A DNA stretch of 49,012 bases from an uncultured Bacteroidales bacterium. GTDB lineage: Bacteria > Bacteroidota > Bacteroidia > Bacteroidales > F082. The notes below the pieces were generated by a model that was not told the DNA's origin, did no database searches, and saw only the letters and a program-made list of their open reading frames with translations. The number at the start of each line of letters is the position of its first letter. The stretch's first letter is position 1. The translations under genes were made by a program, and so were the position numbers. The DNA is taken from contig CAMYYV010000008.1 of the NCBI GenBank assembly GCA_947303625.1, positions 1-49,012 of the forward strand. Direction: 5' to 3'. Shown here piece after piece: positions 33,330 through 42,853 of this stretch.

Positions 33330-34475
33330 ATGAAAAAAACACTCATTCTTTTGTTACTGGCGTTTGCGTTCTTCGGAGCAAAAGCCAACGACGGCGTGTA
33401 TTTCACGTCGGGCAACCAACTAATCCCGATTACCGAGACCGAGATTTCGGTGAAGAAGGAAGTGCTTGAGGTTACCAGAAGGGACCAGATGATTCATGTC
33501 CATGTCTATTATGAATTCTTTAACCCTGGTAACGACAAAACTCTTTTGGTAGGTTTCGAAGCCATGCCGCCCAGTGGCGCCTGGGATATTCCGGAAGAGG
33601 ATTACAAAAATCTCACCGACCACCCCTATATGCATGATTTCACAGTGTATATTAACGGCCAGCGCTTGGATTATCAGGTGTCGCATGTCGAAAGCAATGA
33701 AACTGGTTATTATCACAATGGAAAGTTCGACGAGCTCTCGAAGCAACGCGAGCTTGAACTGGGACGCGAGATGGAATTCTCGGAAGGAATCCCGTATTTG
33801 TTCGTCTACCATTTCAATGCCACCTTCAAGAAAGGCCTCAACGTTGTTGAACACACCTATGTCTTCGACGAGTCGACCTATGTGGGTGCCGAGTACGATT
33901 TTGACTACGTGCTGACTGCTGCCAACCGTTGGGCCAACCACCAGATCGATGATTTCACGCTGAATGTCGATATGGGTGAACGCGAGTCTTTCGCCATCCG
34001 TCCTACCTTCTTCAAGAGTGCCGATGAATGGACCATCAACGGCAAGGGAAGAAAGTCGAAGGGCGGTGAACTCTATAATGATAATACCTTGTTCCACATG
34101 CAAAAGGGTGGTGTCACTTTCCATAAGAAGAACTTCCATCCTGAAGGTGAATTGGAAATCTATAAGCTTGTCCCTGGTTTGATGATGATGTGGGGTGACG
34201 AGGCGAATGCATCGGGAGTGATGAATGCTGTCAAACGGCAATATGCACAATGGAACCTATGGATGTTTGATGATGATAGTTTCTCCCTGACCAAGGAAGA
34301 AAAACGCATCATGAAGAACCTTCCGTTTGCCTATCGCGGCCATGTGTTCAAGGACCAAGGGCTGAAGAAATTCTTCGAGTCGACGGATTGGTACATTCCT
34401 GATCCCAACTACGTTGACGACATGAGTCAGATGAGCAATGATGAAAAGGAGTGGATCGAATTTTGGTCAAAGTAA
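33330..34475 (+). CDS. secreted DUF4424/YARHG-like protein
   Basis: signal peptide; NDGVYFTSGNQLIPI; C-terminal LPFAYRGHVFKDQGLKKFFESTDWYIPDP. Confidence 0.65.
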   Translation: MKKTLILLLLAFAFFGAKANDGVYFTSGNQLIPITETEISVKKEVLEVTRRDQMIHVHVYYEFFNPGNDKTLLVGFEAMPPSGAWDIPEEDYKNLTDHPYMHDFTVYINGQRLDYQVSHVESNETGYYHNGKFDELSKQRELELGREMEFSEGIPYLFVYHFNATFKKGLNVVEHTYVFDESTYVGAEYDFDYVLTAANRWANHQIDDFTLNVDMGERESFAIRPTFFKSADEWTINGKGRKSKGGELYNDNTLFHMQKGGVTFHKKNFHPEGELEIYKLVPGLMMMWGDEANASGVMNAVKRQYAQWNLWMFDDDSFSLTKEEKRIMKNLPFAYRGHVFKDQGLKKFFESTDWYIPDPNYVDDMSQMSNDEKEWIEFWSK

Positions 34476-34490
34476 GAAATAAACGAAAAC

Positions 34491-34522
34491 AAAAAATGGG
34501 AGCGAGCTCGCTCCCATTTTTT
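34491..34522. terminator. bidirectional intrinsic terminator AAAAAATGGGAGCGAGCTCGCTCCCATTTTTT
   Basis: perfect 32-nt palindrome between convergent genes. Confidence 0.9.
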
Positions 34523-34541
34523 TTGTGTGTAAGCACGCAGC

Positions 34542-35747
34542 TTACTTGGTAACCAGGTTGTAGGTGTCCTGCGCGATGACGAACTCTTCGTCGGTAGGAT
34601 ACACCACCACGGTGACCTTCGAGTTGGGCGTCGAGATGATGCCGGCGTCGCCGATGGTCTCTTTGTTCATCTGACGGTCGTATTCGATGCCGAGGCCTTC
34701 CATGTTCTCGAGGATGGCTTCGCGCATGAACCAGGCATTCTCGCCGATGCCGCCCGTCATGACGATGAGGTCGGCACCGTTCATCACAGCCATGTAAGCT
34801 CCGATGTACTTCTTCACGCGGTGGGCAAACATGTTGAAGGCGTAGGCGCAACGCTCGTCGCCTTCTTCCTTGCCGGCACGCACGTCGCGCATGTCCTGCT
34901 TGCCGCCCGTGATGCCCACGAGACCTGACTTCTTGTTCACCAGGGTGTTCATCTCCTTGGTGGTGTAGCCTTCCTTGTCCATGATGTACATGAAAGCACC
35001 GAGGTCGAGGTCGCCGGTGCGGCTGCCCATGACGAGGCCTTCAACGGGGGTGAAGCCCATCGAGGTCTCCACCGACTTGCCGTATTCGACGGCGGCGATG
35101 CTGGCACCGCTGCCGAGGTGGCAGGTGACGATCCTTGATTTCTTCCAGTCCATGCCGACAAAAGCGGCGGCCTTCTCGGCAACGTACTTGTGGCTGGTGC
35201 CGTGGAATCCGTAACGACGCACGCGATACTTTTCGTAGTACTCGTAAGGCAGGGCATAGAGGTAGGCCTCAGGCGGCATGGTGCTGTGGAACGAGGTGTC
35301 GAACACGGCGGCCATGGGGATGCCGGGGAGCACCGTCTCCATGGCATGGATGCCCTGCAGGCTGCCCGGGTTGTGCAACGGGGCGAGGTCGCAAAGGTCT
35401 TCGATGCCTTTGATGACTTGGTCGTCGATGAGGACGCTTTGGGTGAACTTCTCGCCACCGTGGGCCACGCGGTGACCGACAGCGTCGATTTCCTTCAGGT
35501 CTTTGATGACACCCATCTTCGGGTCGACCAAAGCCTTCAGCACCAGTTTGATGCCTTCGGTGTGGTTCGGGATGGGAAGCTGCTCGTAGTGCTTCTCGCC
35601 ATTGTATTTGTGGGTAAACTCGCCCATTTCAAGGCCGATACGCTCAAGCAAGCCTTTGGCTAACAGGCGCGACGAATTGGCGTTTTCCATCTCCAAAAGC
35701 TGGTACTTGATGGAGGAACTGCCGCAGTTTAAAACGAGGATTTTCAT
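34542..35747 (-). CDS. ackA: acetate kinase
   Basis: MKILVLNCGSSSIKYQLLE; RRYGFHGTSHKYV; CHLGSGASIAAVEYGKSVETSMGFTPVEG. Confidence 0.97.
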   Translation of the reverse strand: MKILVLNCGSSSIKYQLLEMENANSSRLLAKGLLERIGLEMGEFTHKYNGEKHYEQLPIPNHTEGIKLVLKALVDPKMGVIKDLKEIDAVGHRVAHGGEKFTQSVLIDDQVIKGIEDLCDLAPLHNPGSLQGIHAMETVLPGIPMAAVFDTSFHSTMPPEAYLYALPYEYYEKYRVRRYGFHGTSHKYVAEKAAAFVGMDWKKSRIVTCHLGSGASIAAVEYGKSVETSMGFTPVEGLVMGSRTGDLDLGAFMYIMDKEGYTTKEMNTLVNKKSGLVGITGGKQDMRDVRAGKEEGDERCAYAFNMFAHRVKKYIGAYMAVMNGADLIVMTGGIGENAWFMREAILENMEGLGIEYDRQMNKETIGDAGIISTPNSKVTVVVYPTDEEFVIAQDTYNLVTK

Positions 35748-35806
35748 CGTATTTCGGGAGTTTTATTGTTTGTTCAGTTTTGACTTTCGTTTTTTTTGCT
35801 TTGTTT

Positions 35807-35909
35807 GCTTCTGGCTTCTGGCCTTTGGCTTCTGGCAGCTTATTGATAAAGGTAAGACTTCTTTCTCCTGTTGAAACTGCCAATAGCCAGAGGCCAGTAG
35901 CCAATAGCC
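35807..35909. repeat. short-unit inverted array, GGCYnnn family (locus 1d)
   Basis: gcttctggcttctggcctttggcttctggcag ... ctgccaatagccagaggccagtagccaatagcc, between pta and ackA. Confidence 0.8.
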
Positions 35910-35911
35910 GA

Positions 35912-36925
35912 TTATTTTTGTTTCTGTGCAATAGCCTGGTTACACGTAATAGCCACCAGTTTGTACACATCGTCGATGGAGCAGCCACGGCTGAGGTCGT
36001 TGCAGGGCTTGGCGAGACCTTGCAGCACGGGACCGACAGCTTCGGCACCGGCCAGACGCTGGACGAGCTTGTAAGCAATGTTACCCACTTCGAGGCAGGG
36101 GAACACGAGAGTGTTGGCCTTACCAGCCACCTCGCTGCCGGGAGCCTTGCTGGCACCTACCGAAGGCACGATGGCGGCATCGGCTTGCAGCTCACCGTCG
36201 AGGACGAGGTCGGGACGGCGTTCCTTGGCGATGCGTGTGGCTTCGATGACCTTGTCGACCACCTCATGTTTGGCGCTGCCCTTGGTGGAGAAGCTCAGGA
36301 TGGCGGTGACGGGGTCGATCTTGGCGATGGCCTTGGCGGTGTCGGCAGTGCAGATGGCAATCTCGGCCAGCTGTTCAGCCGTCGGCATGGGTGTCACAGC
36401 GCAGTCGGCGAAGACCATGCGGCCGTTGGTGCCGTAGGGGCATCCCTCGGGCAGGAACATCGTAAAGGCACCGCTGACGCAGCTCACGCCAGGCACAGTC
36501 TTGATGATCTGCAGGGCGGGACGCAGCATGTCGCCCGTGGTGCTGCGGGCACCACTGACAAGACCGTCGGCCTCGCCAGCCTTGACCATCAGGATACCGA
36601 GATACATGAAGTTCTGGGCCAGGTCGTCGGCTTGCTCGGGCGTCATGCCCTTGGCTTTGCGGAGCTCAAAGAGCAGGTCAGCATATTTCTGTTTGTCGGG
36701 GTTGTTCTTCGGGTCGACGATACGGGCCTTGCCGATGTTTTGAAGACCGAACTCGGCTGTCATTTCTTTGATCTTCTCGGCGGGACCGATGAGGATGATG
36801 TCGGCGACACCGTCAGCCAAAAGACGGTCGGCGGCTTTCAGGGTGCGGGGCTCGTCGCCCTCGGGGAGCACGATGCGCTGCTTGTTGGCCTGCGCATTGG
36901 CAATGATTTCTTGCATTAAATCCAT
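35912..36925 (-). CDS. pta: phosphate acetyltransferase
   Basis: RIVLPEGDEPRTLKAADRLL; SGARSTTGDMLRPALQII; PCNDLSRGCSIDDVY. Start trimmed to MDLMQEI at 36925. Confidence 0.95.
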   Translation of the reverse strand: MDLMQEIIANAQANKQRIVLPEGDEPRTLKAADRLLADGVADIILIGPAEKIKEMTAEFGLQNIGKARIVDPKNNPDKQKYADLLFELRKAKGMTPEQADDLAQNFMYLGILMVKAGEADGLVSGARSTTGDMLRPALQIIKTVPGVSCVSGAFTMFLPEGCPYGTNGRMVFADCAVTPMPTAEQLAEIAICTADTAKAIAKIDPVTAILSFSTKGSAKHEVVDKVIEATRIAKERRPDLVLDGELQADAAIVPSVGASKAPGSEVAGKANTLVFPCLEVGNIAYKLVQRLAGAEAVGPVLQGLAKPCNDLSRGCSIDDVYKLVAITCNQAIAQKQK

Positions 36926-37033
36926 GATGTGGTGTTGAATTGTTGATTGATTATTGTTGAATTGATAATTCGATGTGTAATTGTTGAATCGTAGGGGCGG
37001 ACTTGTGTCCTCCCTATTAGATTTTTTCGGTTG

Positions 37034-37041
37034 CAAAGTTA
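37034..37041 (-). promoter_or_regulatory. -7 box (TAACTTTG on minus strand) upstream of pta
   Basis: matches TAnnTTTG. Confidence 0.4.
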
Positions 37042-37105
37042 GTAAGTTTTTGTGTCGGTTTGCAAATAATCCATTATTTTTGCAGCGCATTTTTGCAAGA
37101 AATCC

Positions 37106-37945
37106 ATGCCTCAGTATCCTGACATATTCTACAACCCTTTTGCCCCGCCGACGCATCCTGTTGACACGGTGCAATTTGCCGACACCTTAAGGGTGGCCGA
37201 CAGTGTGGCACTCGATAGTGTGGTGCCCAGTTTCATTACGTCGGGGTTCAAAGGATCCCTCATCCCCCTACCGAGGATGTCGTACGAGGTGCTTCAGGGA
37301 TGGAACTTGGCCTTGTTGGGCCTTTTGCTGTTGCTCATCGTGCTCAACAAGCAGCTTTATCCCCGCCAGTTCCGTCAGGTGCTGTCGATACCAGGCGGCG
37401 TGGCCCACACCAACCAGCTGCTCAGGGAATGGAATCCCCAACGTAGCTTCCTCTGCATGTCGTTCATGTTGGGCTACGTCTTGCTCATTGCCCTCTTTGT
37501 GCAGAAGAGTTTCGTGGTCCTCTCGCACGACGCGCCTACCTATAACGTGATGCGAGTCTTCGGCATCTTGTGTGGATGCATGGCGGGTTGGGTGTTGCTT
37601 CGTTTTGCCATCCTCCATCTCGTGAATTGGCTCTTCGATGCCCGTGAGACCGTCGACCGACAGACGACTGTTCAGTTCTCAGTGTCCATTTTTACCCTCA
37701 TCATTATGGTCCCGTTGATGCTCCTTTTGCTTTACAATCCCTCGAAATACTTCGTCTGGGCAGGTGTCGGAGTGTTGGGCTTGGCAGCGGTGGTGCGGCT
37801 CGTCATCGGAATAATCGAGACGCGAGTTTCAACAAAAATACCCGCGTTTTATATTTTTTTGTATTTTTGCGCCCTCGAAATCGCACCCGTTGCAACACTC
37901 GTGACCGCAGGCTGGCGATACTTTAGTCAGGGATCTGTATTTTAA
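37106..37945 (+). CDS. DUF4271 membrane protein
   Basis: multi-helix protein located immediately upstream of hemD. Confidence 0.75.
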   Translation: MPQYPDIFYNPFAPPTHPVDTVQFADTLRVADSVALDSVVPSFITSGFKGSLIPLPRMSYEVLQGWNLALLGLLLLLIVLNKQLYPRQFRQVLSIPGGVAHTNQLLREWNPQRSFLCMSFMLGYVLLIALFVQKSFVVLSHDAPTYNVMRVFGILCGCMAGWVLLRFAILHLVNWLFDARETVDRQTTVQFSVSIFTLIIMVPLMLLLLYNPSKYFVWAGVGVLGLAAVVRLVIGIIETRVSTKIPAFYIFLYFCALEIAPVATLVTAGWRYFSQGSVF

Positions 37946-38011
37946 TGAGTTATACAACTCAAAGGTGGGAAAAAAGTGAGTATTTTTTAGTTCTTAAAAC
38001 AAGAAGAAAAG

Positions 38012-38776
38012 ATGAAGATTAAGTCGATTCTGGTGTCACAGCCCAAGCCTGCAGACATTTCCAAGACCCCATTTGCCGACATGATGAAGAAATATGGCGT
38101 GAATTTCACCTTCGAGAAGTTCATCAAGCTTGACGACGTCACTGCCAGCGAGCTTCGCCAGGAACACATCAAGCTTCCGGAATACACCGCTATCATCCTC
38201 ACCAGTCGCAACGCCATCGACCATTTCTTCCGCGTAGCCAAGGAAATGCGCTATGCTGTGCCCGAAACATTGAAGTATTTTTGCATCAATGAGTCGACGG
38301 CCTACTACCTGCAACGCTATGTGCAATACCGTAAGCGTAAGGTCTTCTACGGCAACCAGACCTTGAACGACCTGATTGACATCATGAAGAAGCACAAGGA
38401 CGAGAGATATCTCTATTGCTGCTCCGATATCAGCTCCGATGCCACCATCGACCTGTTGAATGCTGCGAAACTCAACTTCACCAAGGCCGTGATGTTCCGC
38501 ACCGTGCCCGCCGACCTGAAAGACGTTGTGAAGATTGAGAATTACGATATGCTGGTCTTCTTCAGCCCCATGGGCATCCAGTCGCTGAAAGAGAACTTCC
38601 CCGACTTCGTACAAGGCGACGTGGCCATCGGCGGTTTTGGCGATGCTACCTGCCAAGCTATCGTAGATGCAGGTTTCGAGCTCAGCTTCCGCGCCCCCAC
38701 CCAAACGGCGCCTTCGATGACCATGGCCATCGAGGAGTATGTGGCTGCCGACCACAAGAAGACCAAGAAGAAGTAA
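38012..38776 (+). CDS. hemD: uroporphyrinogen-III synthase
   Basis: SILVSQPKPA...IILTSRNAIDHFFRVAKEM...VFFSPMGIQSLKENFPDF...GDATCQAIVDAGF. Confidence 0.88.
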   Translation: MKIKSILVSQPKPADISKTPFADMMKKYGVNFTFEKFIKLDDVTASELRQEHIKLPEYTAIILTSRNAIDHFFRVAKEMRYAVPETLKYFCINESTAYYLQRYVQYRKRKVFYGNQTLNDLIDIMKKHKDERYLYCCSDISSDATIDLLNAAKLNFTKAVMFRTVPADLKDVVKIENYDMLVFFSPMGIQSLKENFPDFVQGDVAIGGFGDATCQAIVDAGFELSFRAPTQTAPSMTMAIEEYVAADHKKTKKK

Positions 38777-38803
38777 GACGCTGTCGCACAAATCTTTCAT
38801 TCC

Positions 38804-39214
38804 ATGGTTGCCCCCGAAGGTTTGCCAAAATACGAGCGTATCTGCAAGGAAAACGACATTCAGTCGCTCTTCGACCAAGGCTCGGGCATTTCGGTGTATC
38901 CCTATCGGGTCGTCTATCTCTTCCATCACGACGAGAGCCGTCCCGTCACCGTGCGCCTGTTGGTGTCGGTGTCGAAGAAACGCTTCCACCATGCCTTCAA
39001 GCGCAACCGTGTGAAACGCCTCGTCCGCGAGGCCTGGCGCAAAAACAAAGCCCCGCTTTACGAAATCTGCCGAAGGGATAATATTTCCGTCGACGTCGCG
39101 TTAGTCTATACGGCCACGGTCATCCACACCTACGACGAGATTGTCGCCAAAACGAGGAAAGCCGTTATCGAAATTGCCAGAGTCTATGAAAAGCATCGCC
39201 AAGCTGCCCGCTAA
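38804..39214 (+). CDS. rnpA: ribonuclease P protein component
   Basis: [24 protein letters not shown]. Confidence 0.92.
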   Translation: MVAPEGLPKYERICKENDIQSLFDQGSGISVYPYRVVYLFHHDESRPVTVRLLVSVSKKRFHHAFKRNRVKRLVREAWRKNKAPLYEICRRDNISVDVALVYTATVIHTYDEIVAKTRKAVIEIARVYEKHRQAAR

Positions 39215-39416
39215 ATTCCTGATTCTCTTGATAAGGATCTATCAGGTGACGCTGTCGCCTTTCATCGGCAACAGCTGTCGCTATACGCCCACTTGCTCCA
39301 ACTACGGCATCGAGGCTATCGAGAAGTACGGCTTCTTCAAAGGCGGTTGGCTAACCTTCAAACGTATCCTCTCGTGCAACCCCTGGGGTGGCAGCGGCTA
39401 CGACCCAGTCCCGTAG
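39186..39416 (+). CDS. yidD: membrane protein insertion efficiency factor YidD
   Basis: [35 protein letters not shown]...[17 protein letters not shown]; overlaps the rnpA 3' end. Confidence 0.94.
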   Translation: MKSIAKLPAKFLILLIRIYQVTLSPFIGNSCRYTPTCSNYGIEAIEKYGFFKGGWLTFKRILSCNPWGGSGYDPVP

Positions 39417-39477
39417 GGACGACATATCGGTAAGCAGGCGACGTGAGTCCCTGCACAAAGAAACAATAAAGTAAAAG

Positions 39478-41124
39478 ATGAAACACATACACACCCTCAT
39501 CCTCGCCCTGCTCCTCCCGCTTGGCCTCCTCGCCCAAGAGAAGCAGAACAACTTCGAGATCGCCAAGAGCATCGACATCTACAACAGCCTCCTGCGTGAG
39601 CTCAACCTCAACTACGTCGACGAGATCAACCCTGGGGAACTCAACGAGACAGCCATCAAGGCCATGCTCGACGGCCTCGACCCCTACACGGTCTTCATCC
39701 CCGAGTCGGACATCGAGAACGCCAAGTTCATGACCACGGGCGAATATGGCGGCATCGGCGCTCTCATCCAGTACGACGGTGAGTTCACCCGCATCTCCGA
39801 CCCCTACGAGGGCTGGCCTGCTCAAAAGGCCGGACTCATCGCCGGCGATGCCATCCTTGAGGTGAATGGAGTCGACTGCAAGAAGAAAAACACCCAGGAG
39901 GTCAGCAACCTGCTGAAGGGACAGCCTGGCACCGAGGTGAAACTCAAGATCAAACGCTATGGACAAGAGAAGCCGATAGAGATGACCTTGAAACGCGAGA
40001 AGGTGAAGATCGACAATATACCTTATTATACTGTGCTCGACAACGGCATCGCCTACCTCTCGTTGAGCGGCTTTACCCGCGATGCCGCCAAAGAGGTGAA
40101 GGAAAAATTTGTGGAGATGAAGAAAGACCACACACTGAAAGGCTTCGTCCTCGATTTGCGCGGCAACGGTGGCGGCCTGATGAACGAAGCTGTCGATATC
40201 GTAAACTTGTTCATCCCCAAGAGCAAACCTGTCGTTTCGATGAAAGGTAAGGCTCCCAACACCAATAGCATTCATCCCACCACCAACGACCCCGTCGACC
40301 TTGAGATCCCCGTGGCCGTCCTCGTCGACGGTAACAGCGCCTCGGCCAGCGAGATTGTGGCCGGCGCCATTCAGGACTACGACCGCGGTGTCATCATCGG
40401 GCAGCGGACCTTCGGCAAAGGCTTGGTGCAGAACATCCTGCCTTTGAGCTACAACACCCAGATGAAGGTCACCGTCGCACATTATTACATCCCCAGCGGT
40501 CGCTGCATCCAAGAGATCGACTACTCGCACAAGAAAGACACCATCCAAACGAAGAATGACACCCTCGGCAAGCCATTCAAGACCCTCGGCGGGCGTACCG
40601 TCTACGAAGGCCACGGCATTATGCCTGATGTGAAGGTCAGCCGCGAGCCCTATTCGACGGTGACAGCCTATCTCTATGCCAAGAACTACATCTTCGACTA
40701 CGCCAACAAGTTCCATCATGAACATAAGAGCATCGCGACTCCAGAGGTCTTCCAAATTGATGAGACTACCTATCAAGACTTCATGAAGTTCGTGAAAGAT
40801 AAGAATTTCACTTATACCACTGAGAGCGAAAAAGCCATCGAGAAGCTGAAGAAGTCCGCCAAGGAGGAAGGTTATCTCGACAAGATACAGCCCCAAATCG
40901 ATATGTTGGAGAAGAACCTCGCCGCCGAGAAAGAAAACGACTTGCTCAACAACCGCAAGGACATCGAAGAATTGCTGCGTTCCGAGATTGTGGGGCGTTA
41001 CTACTACCAAAAAGGTCGTATCATCGCCTCGCTCAACGACGATCCCGAACTGACACGTGCTTGTGAGATTTTGCTCAACACCAACGGTAAGGACGAATAC
41101 CACAGCATCTTGAGCGGCAAGTGA
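39478..41124 (+). CDS. S41 family C-terminal processing peptidase
   Basis: PDZ GGIGALIQ; GFVLDLRGNGGGLMNEAV; DGNSASASEIVAGAIQDYDRGVIIGQRTFGKGLVQ. Confidence 0.95.
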   Translation: MKHIHTLILALLLPLGLLAQEKQNNFEIAKSIDIYNSLLRELNLNYVDEINPGELNETAIKAMLDGLDPYTVFIPESDIENAKFMTTGEYGGIGALIQYDGEFTRISDPYEGWPAQKAGLIAGDAILEVNGVDCKKKNTQEVSNLLKGQPGTEVKLKIKRYGQEKPIEMTLKREKVKIDNIPYYTVLDNGIAYLSLSGFTRDAAKEVKEKFVEMKKDHTLKGFVLDLRGNGGGLMNEAVDIVNLFIPKSKPVVSMKGKAPNTNSIHPTTNDPVDLEIPVAVLVDGNSASASEIVAGAIQDYDRGVIIGQRTFGKGLVQNILPLSYNTQMKVTVAHYYIPSGRCIQEIDYSHKKDTIQTKNDTLGKPFKTLGGRTVYEGHGIMPDVKVSREPYSTVTAYLYAKNYIFDYANKFHHEHKSIATPEVFQIDETTYQDFMKFVKDKNFTYTTESEKAIEKLKKSAKEEGYLDKIQPQIDMLEKNLAAEKENDLLNNRKDIEELLRSEIVGRYYYQKGRIIASLNDDPELTRACEILLNTNGKDEYHSILSGK

Positions 41125-42803
41125 TGACGGCGCAGGCTTCCATACGACCCTATCTCAACCAGGCTTACCTCTTGGGCCTGCTGATGGTGGCGGTCGGCCT
41201 CACGCTCTCGCCCTTCCTCATGGGCATGTCGCAGTTTTGGCTCGTCCTCGTCTGGCTCGTGGATGCATCCCTTCCCCCTTTGAAAGGGGGGCAGGGGGGA
41301 TTTAAAAACAAGTTTTCCCGCTTTTGGCACAACAAAGCCGCTGTTCTCCTCGTCGCCTTCTATCTCATGCATGTCGTGGGCCTGTTATGGACCTCCGACT
41401 TCGAGTATGCCCTGCGAGACCTACGCGTCAAGCTGCCCATCTTGGTCATGCCCTTCGTGCTGTCAAGCATGGAGCCTTTGGACCGCAAACGTTTCAACCT
41501 CGTCATGCTTGTCTATGTGCTCTCTGTCTTTGTGGCCACGCAGGTCAGCTTTTTCACTTATTTGAGGCATGACTACGACGACGTCCGCGAGATTTCACGC
41601 TTCATCAGCCATATCCGCTTCTGCCTCAATATCGTCTTCTGCATTGCAGTGATTGGATATTACCTCGTGAAGAACTCAACTGCACGAAAAAAACAGGTCC
41701 CTGAGCCTGTCGAAGGGCCGTCCAAATCAGTCCCCAGCTTTGACCTAAAAACAGCGATCGACCGTTTCCTTCAATGGTTTCTCATCCTTTGGTTTGTCTA
41801 TCAGATTTACATCTTCGAATCCCTCTCCGGCTATGTGATATTGGCCGCCGTCGCCATTGTTACAGCCGTCTATGCCTTCTTGCGTTGGCAGAAGGGCAGG
41901 GGATGGCGTATCGCCATTGCAGTCCTGGCCATCGCTGCCGTTGTGGCGGGATCCCTTGTCGTGTGGCATGAAATGAAGCCTTTGTTGAAGGTGGAGCCCG
42001 TCGACTTTGCCGCTTTGGAAAAGAAGACAGCCCAAGGCAACGACTATTGGCACGACACGGTCCACAATCCTGTGGAGGACGGCCGATATGTGGGACTCTA
42101 TTATTGCCGTAAGGAGCTTCAAGAGGCATGGCCGCAACGCAGCGCCGTTGCCTTGGCTGACACCGCTGCCAATGGCGAGGTGCTAGAAGCCACGCTGGCC
42201 CGTTACCTCACATCGAAAGGCCTGCGCAAGGACGCTGAAGGCGTGATGGCTCTCACCGACGACGATATCCGTAATATCGAGCAAGGGGTGGCCAACTACA
42301 ATAACTGGCGTCATCCTGGGCTGCGTGCGCGCCTCTCGTCAACCTTGTTTGAATACAACCTTTACCGTTCCTACAACAACCCTAATGGCGGCTCGCTCTC
42401 GCAGCGCATCGAGTTCACACGGGCTTCGTTCCATCTCATTGGGCAACATCTGTGGTTCGGCGTGGGCACCGGCGACGTGCCGCAGGCTTTCAGCCAAGCC
42501 TACGACGAGATTCATTCGCCCCTTGATGAGGAATACCGTTTCCGCGCCCATAACCAGTATCTGGCCATCGCTGTGGCTTTCGGTTTGGTAGGCTTAGCGT
42601 TCTTCCTATTCGTGCTGCTCTATCCTTGGCTGGCCTCACGGAAAAACCACACCTATTTATATACGGTGTTCCTATGCATCATACTCCTCTCGATGTTCCC
42701 CGAAGACACCCTCGAGACCCAAGCGGGGACCATGCTTTTTGCCTTTTTCACGGTGTTGCTGCTATTTGCTTCCCCACAAAAACGCATGGATGTCAATCAG
42801 TAA
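41121..42803 (+). CDS. O-antigen ligase-like (Wzy_C) membrane protein
   Basis: multi-TM; HLWFGVGTGDVPQAF...EYRFRAHNQYLAIAVAFGLVGLAFFLFVL. Confidence 0.8.
   Translation: MMTAQASIRPYLNQAYLLGLLMVAVGLTLSPFLMGMSQFWLVLVWLVDASLPPLKGGQGGFKNKFSRFWHNKAAVLLVAFYLMHVVGLLWTSDFEYALRDLRVKLPILVMPFVLSSMEPLDRKRFNLVMLVYVLSVFVATQVSFFTYLRHDYDDVREISRFISHIRFCLNIVFCIAVIGYYLVKNSTARKKQVPEPVEGPSKSVPSFDLKTAIDRFLQWFLILWFVYQIYIFESLSGYVILAAVAIVTAVYAFLRWQKGRGWRIAIAVLAIAAVVAGSLVVWHEMKPLLKVEPVDFAALEKKTAQGNDYWHDTVHNPVEDGRYVGLYYCRKELQEAWPQRSAVALADTAANGEVLEATLARYLTSKGLRKDAEGVMALTDDDIRNIEQGVANYNNWRHPGLRARLSSTLFEYNLYRSYNNPNGGSLSQRIEFTRASFHLIGQHLWFGVGTGDVPQAFSQAYDEIHSPLDEEYRFRAHNQYLAIAVAFGLVGLAFFLFVLLYPWLASRKNHTYLYTVFLCIILLSMFPEDTLETQAGTMLFAFFTVLLLFASPQKRMDVNQ
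41274..41299. repeat. CCCCCTTTGAAAGGGGG(G)CAGGGGGG palindromic repeat, in-frame
   Basis: encodes PPLKGGQGG inside the O-antigen ligase-like ORF. Confidence 0.8.
41696..41720. repeat. GGTCCCTGAGCCTGTCGAAGGGCCG palindromic repeat, in-frame
   Basis: encodes VPEPVEGP inside the same ORF; same family as 28694-28755. Confidence 0.88.
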
Positions 42804-42815
42804 TGGTTTTTTCTT

Positions 42816-42823
42816 TATCTTTG
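42816..42823 (+). promoter_or_regulatory. -7 box TATCTTTG for cdd
   Basis: matches TAnnTTTG ~30 nt before the cdd ATG. Confidence 0.45.
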
Positions 42824-42853
42824 CGGCATCATGTGTGAAAAAACGAAGCTGTC

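Noticed and set aside
38036-38992. 318-aa antisense ORF over hemD/rnpA
   Set aside because: Shadow ORF crossing two well-supported genes.
39358-41103. 581-aa antisense ORF over the S41 protease gene
   Set aside because: Its protein has no recognisable motifs and mirrors a strongly supported S41 peptidase with intact PDZ/catalytic motifs; long shadow ORFs are expected with this codon bias.
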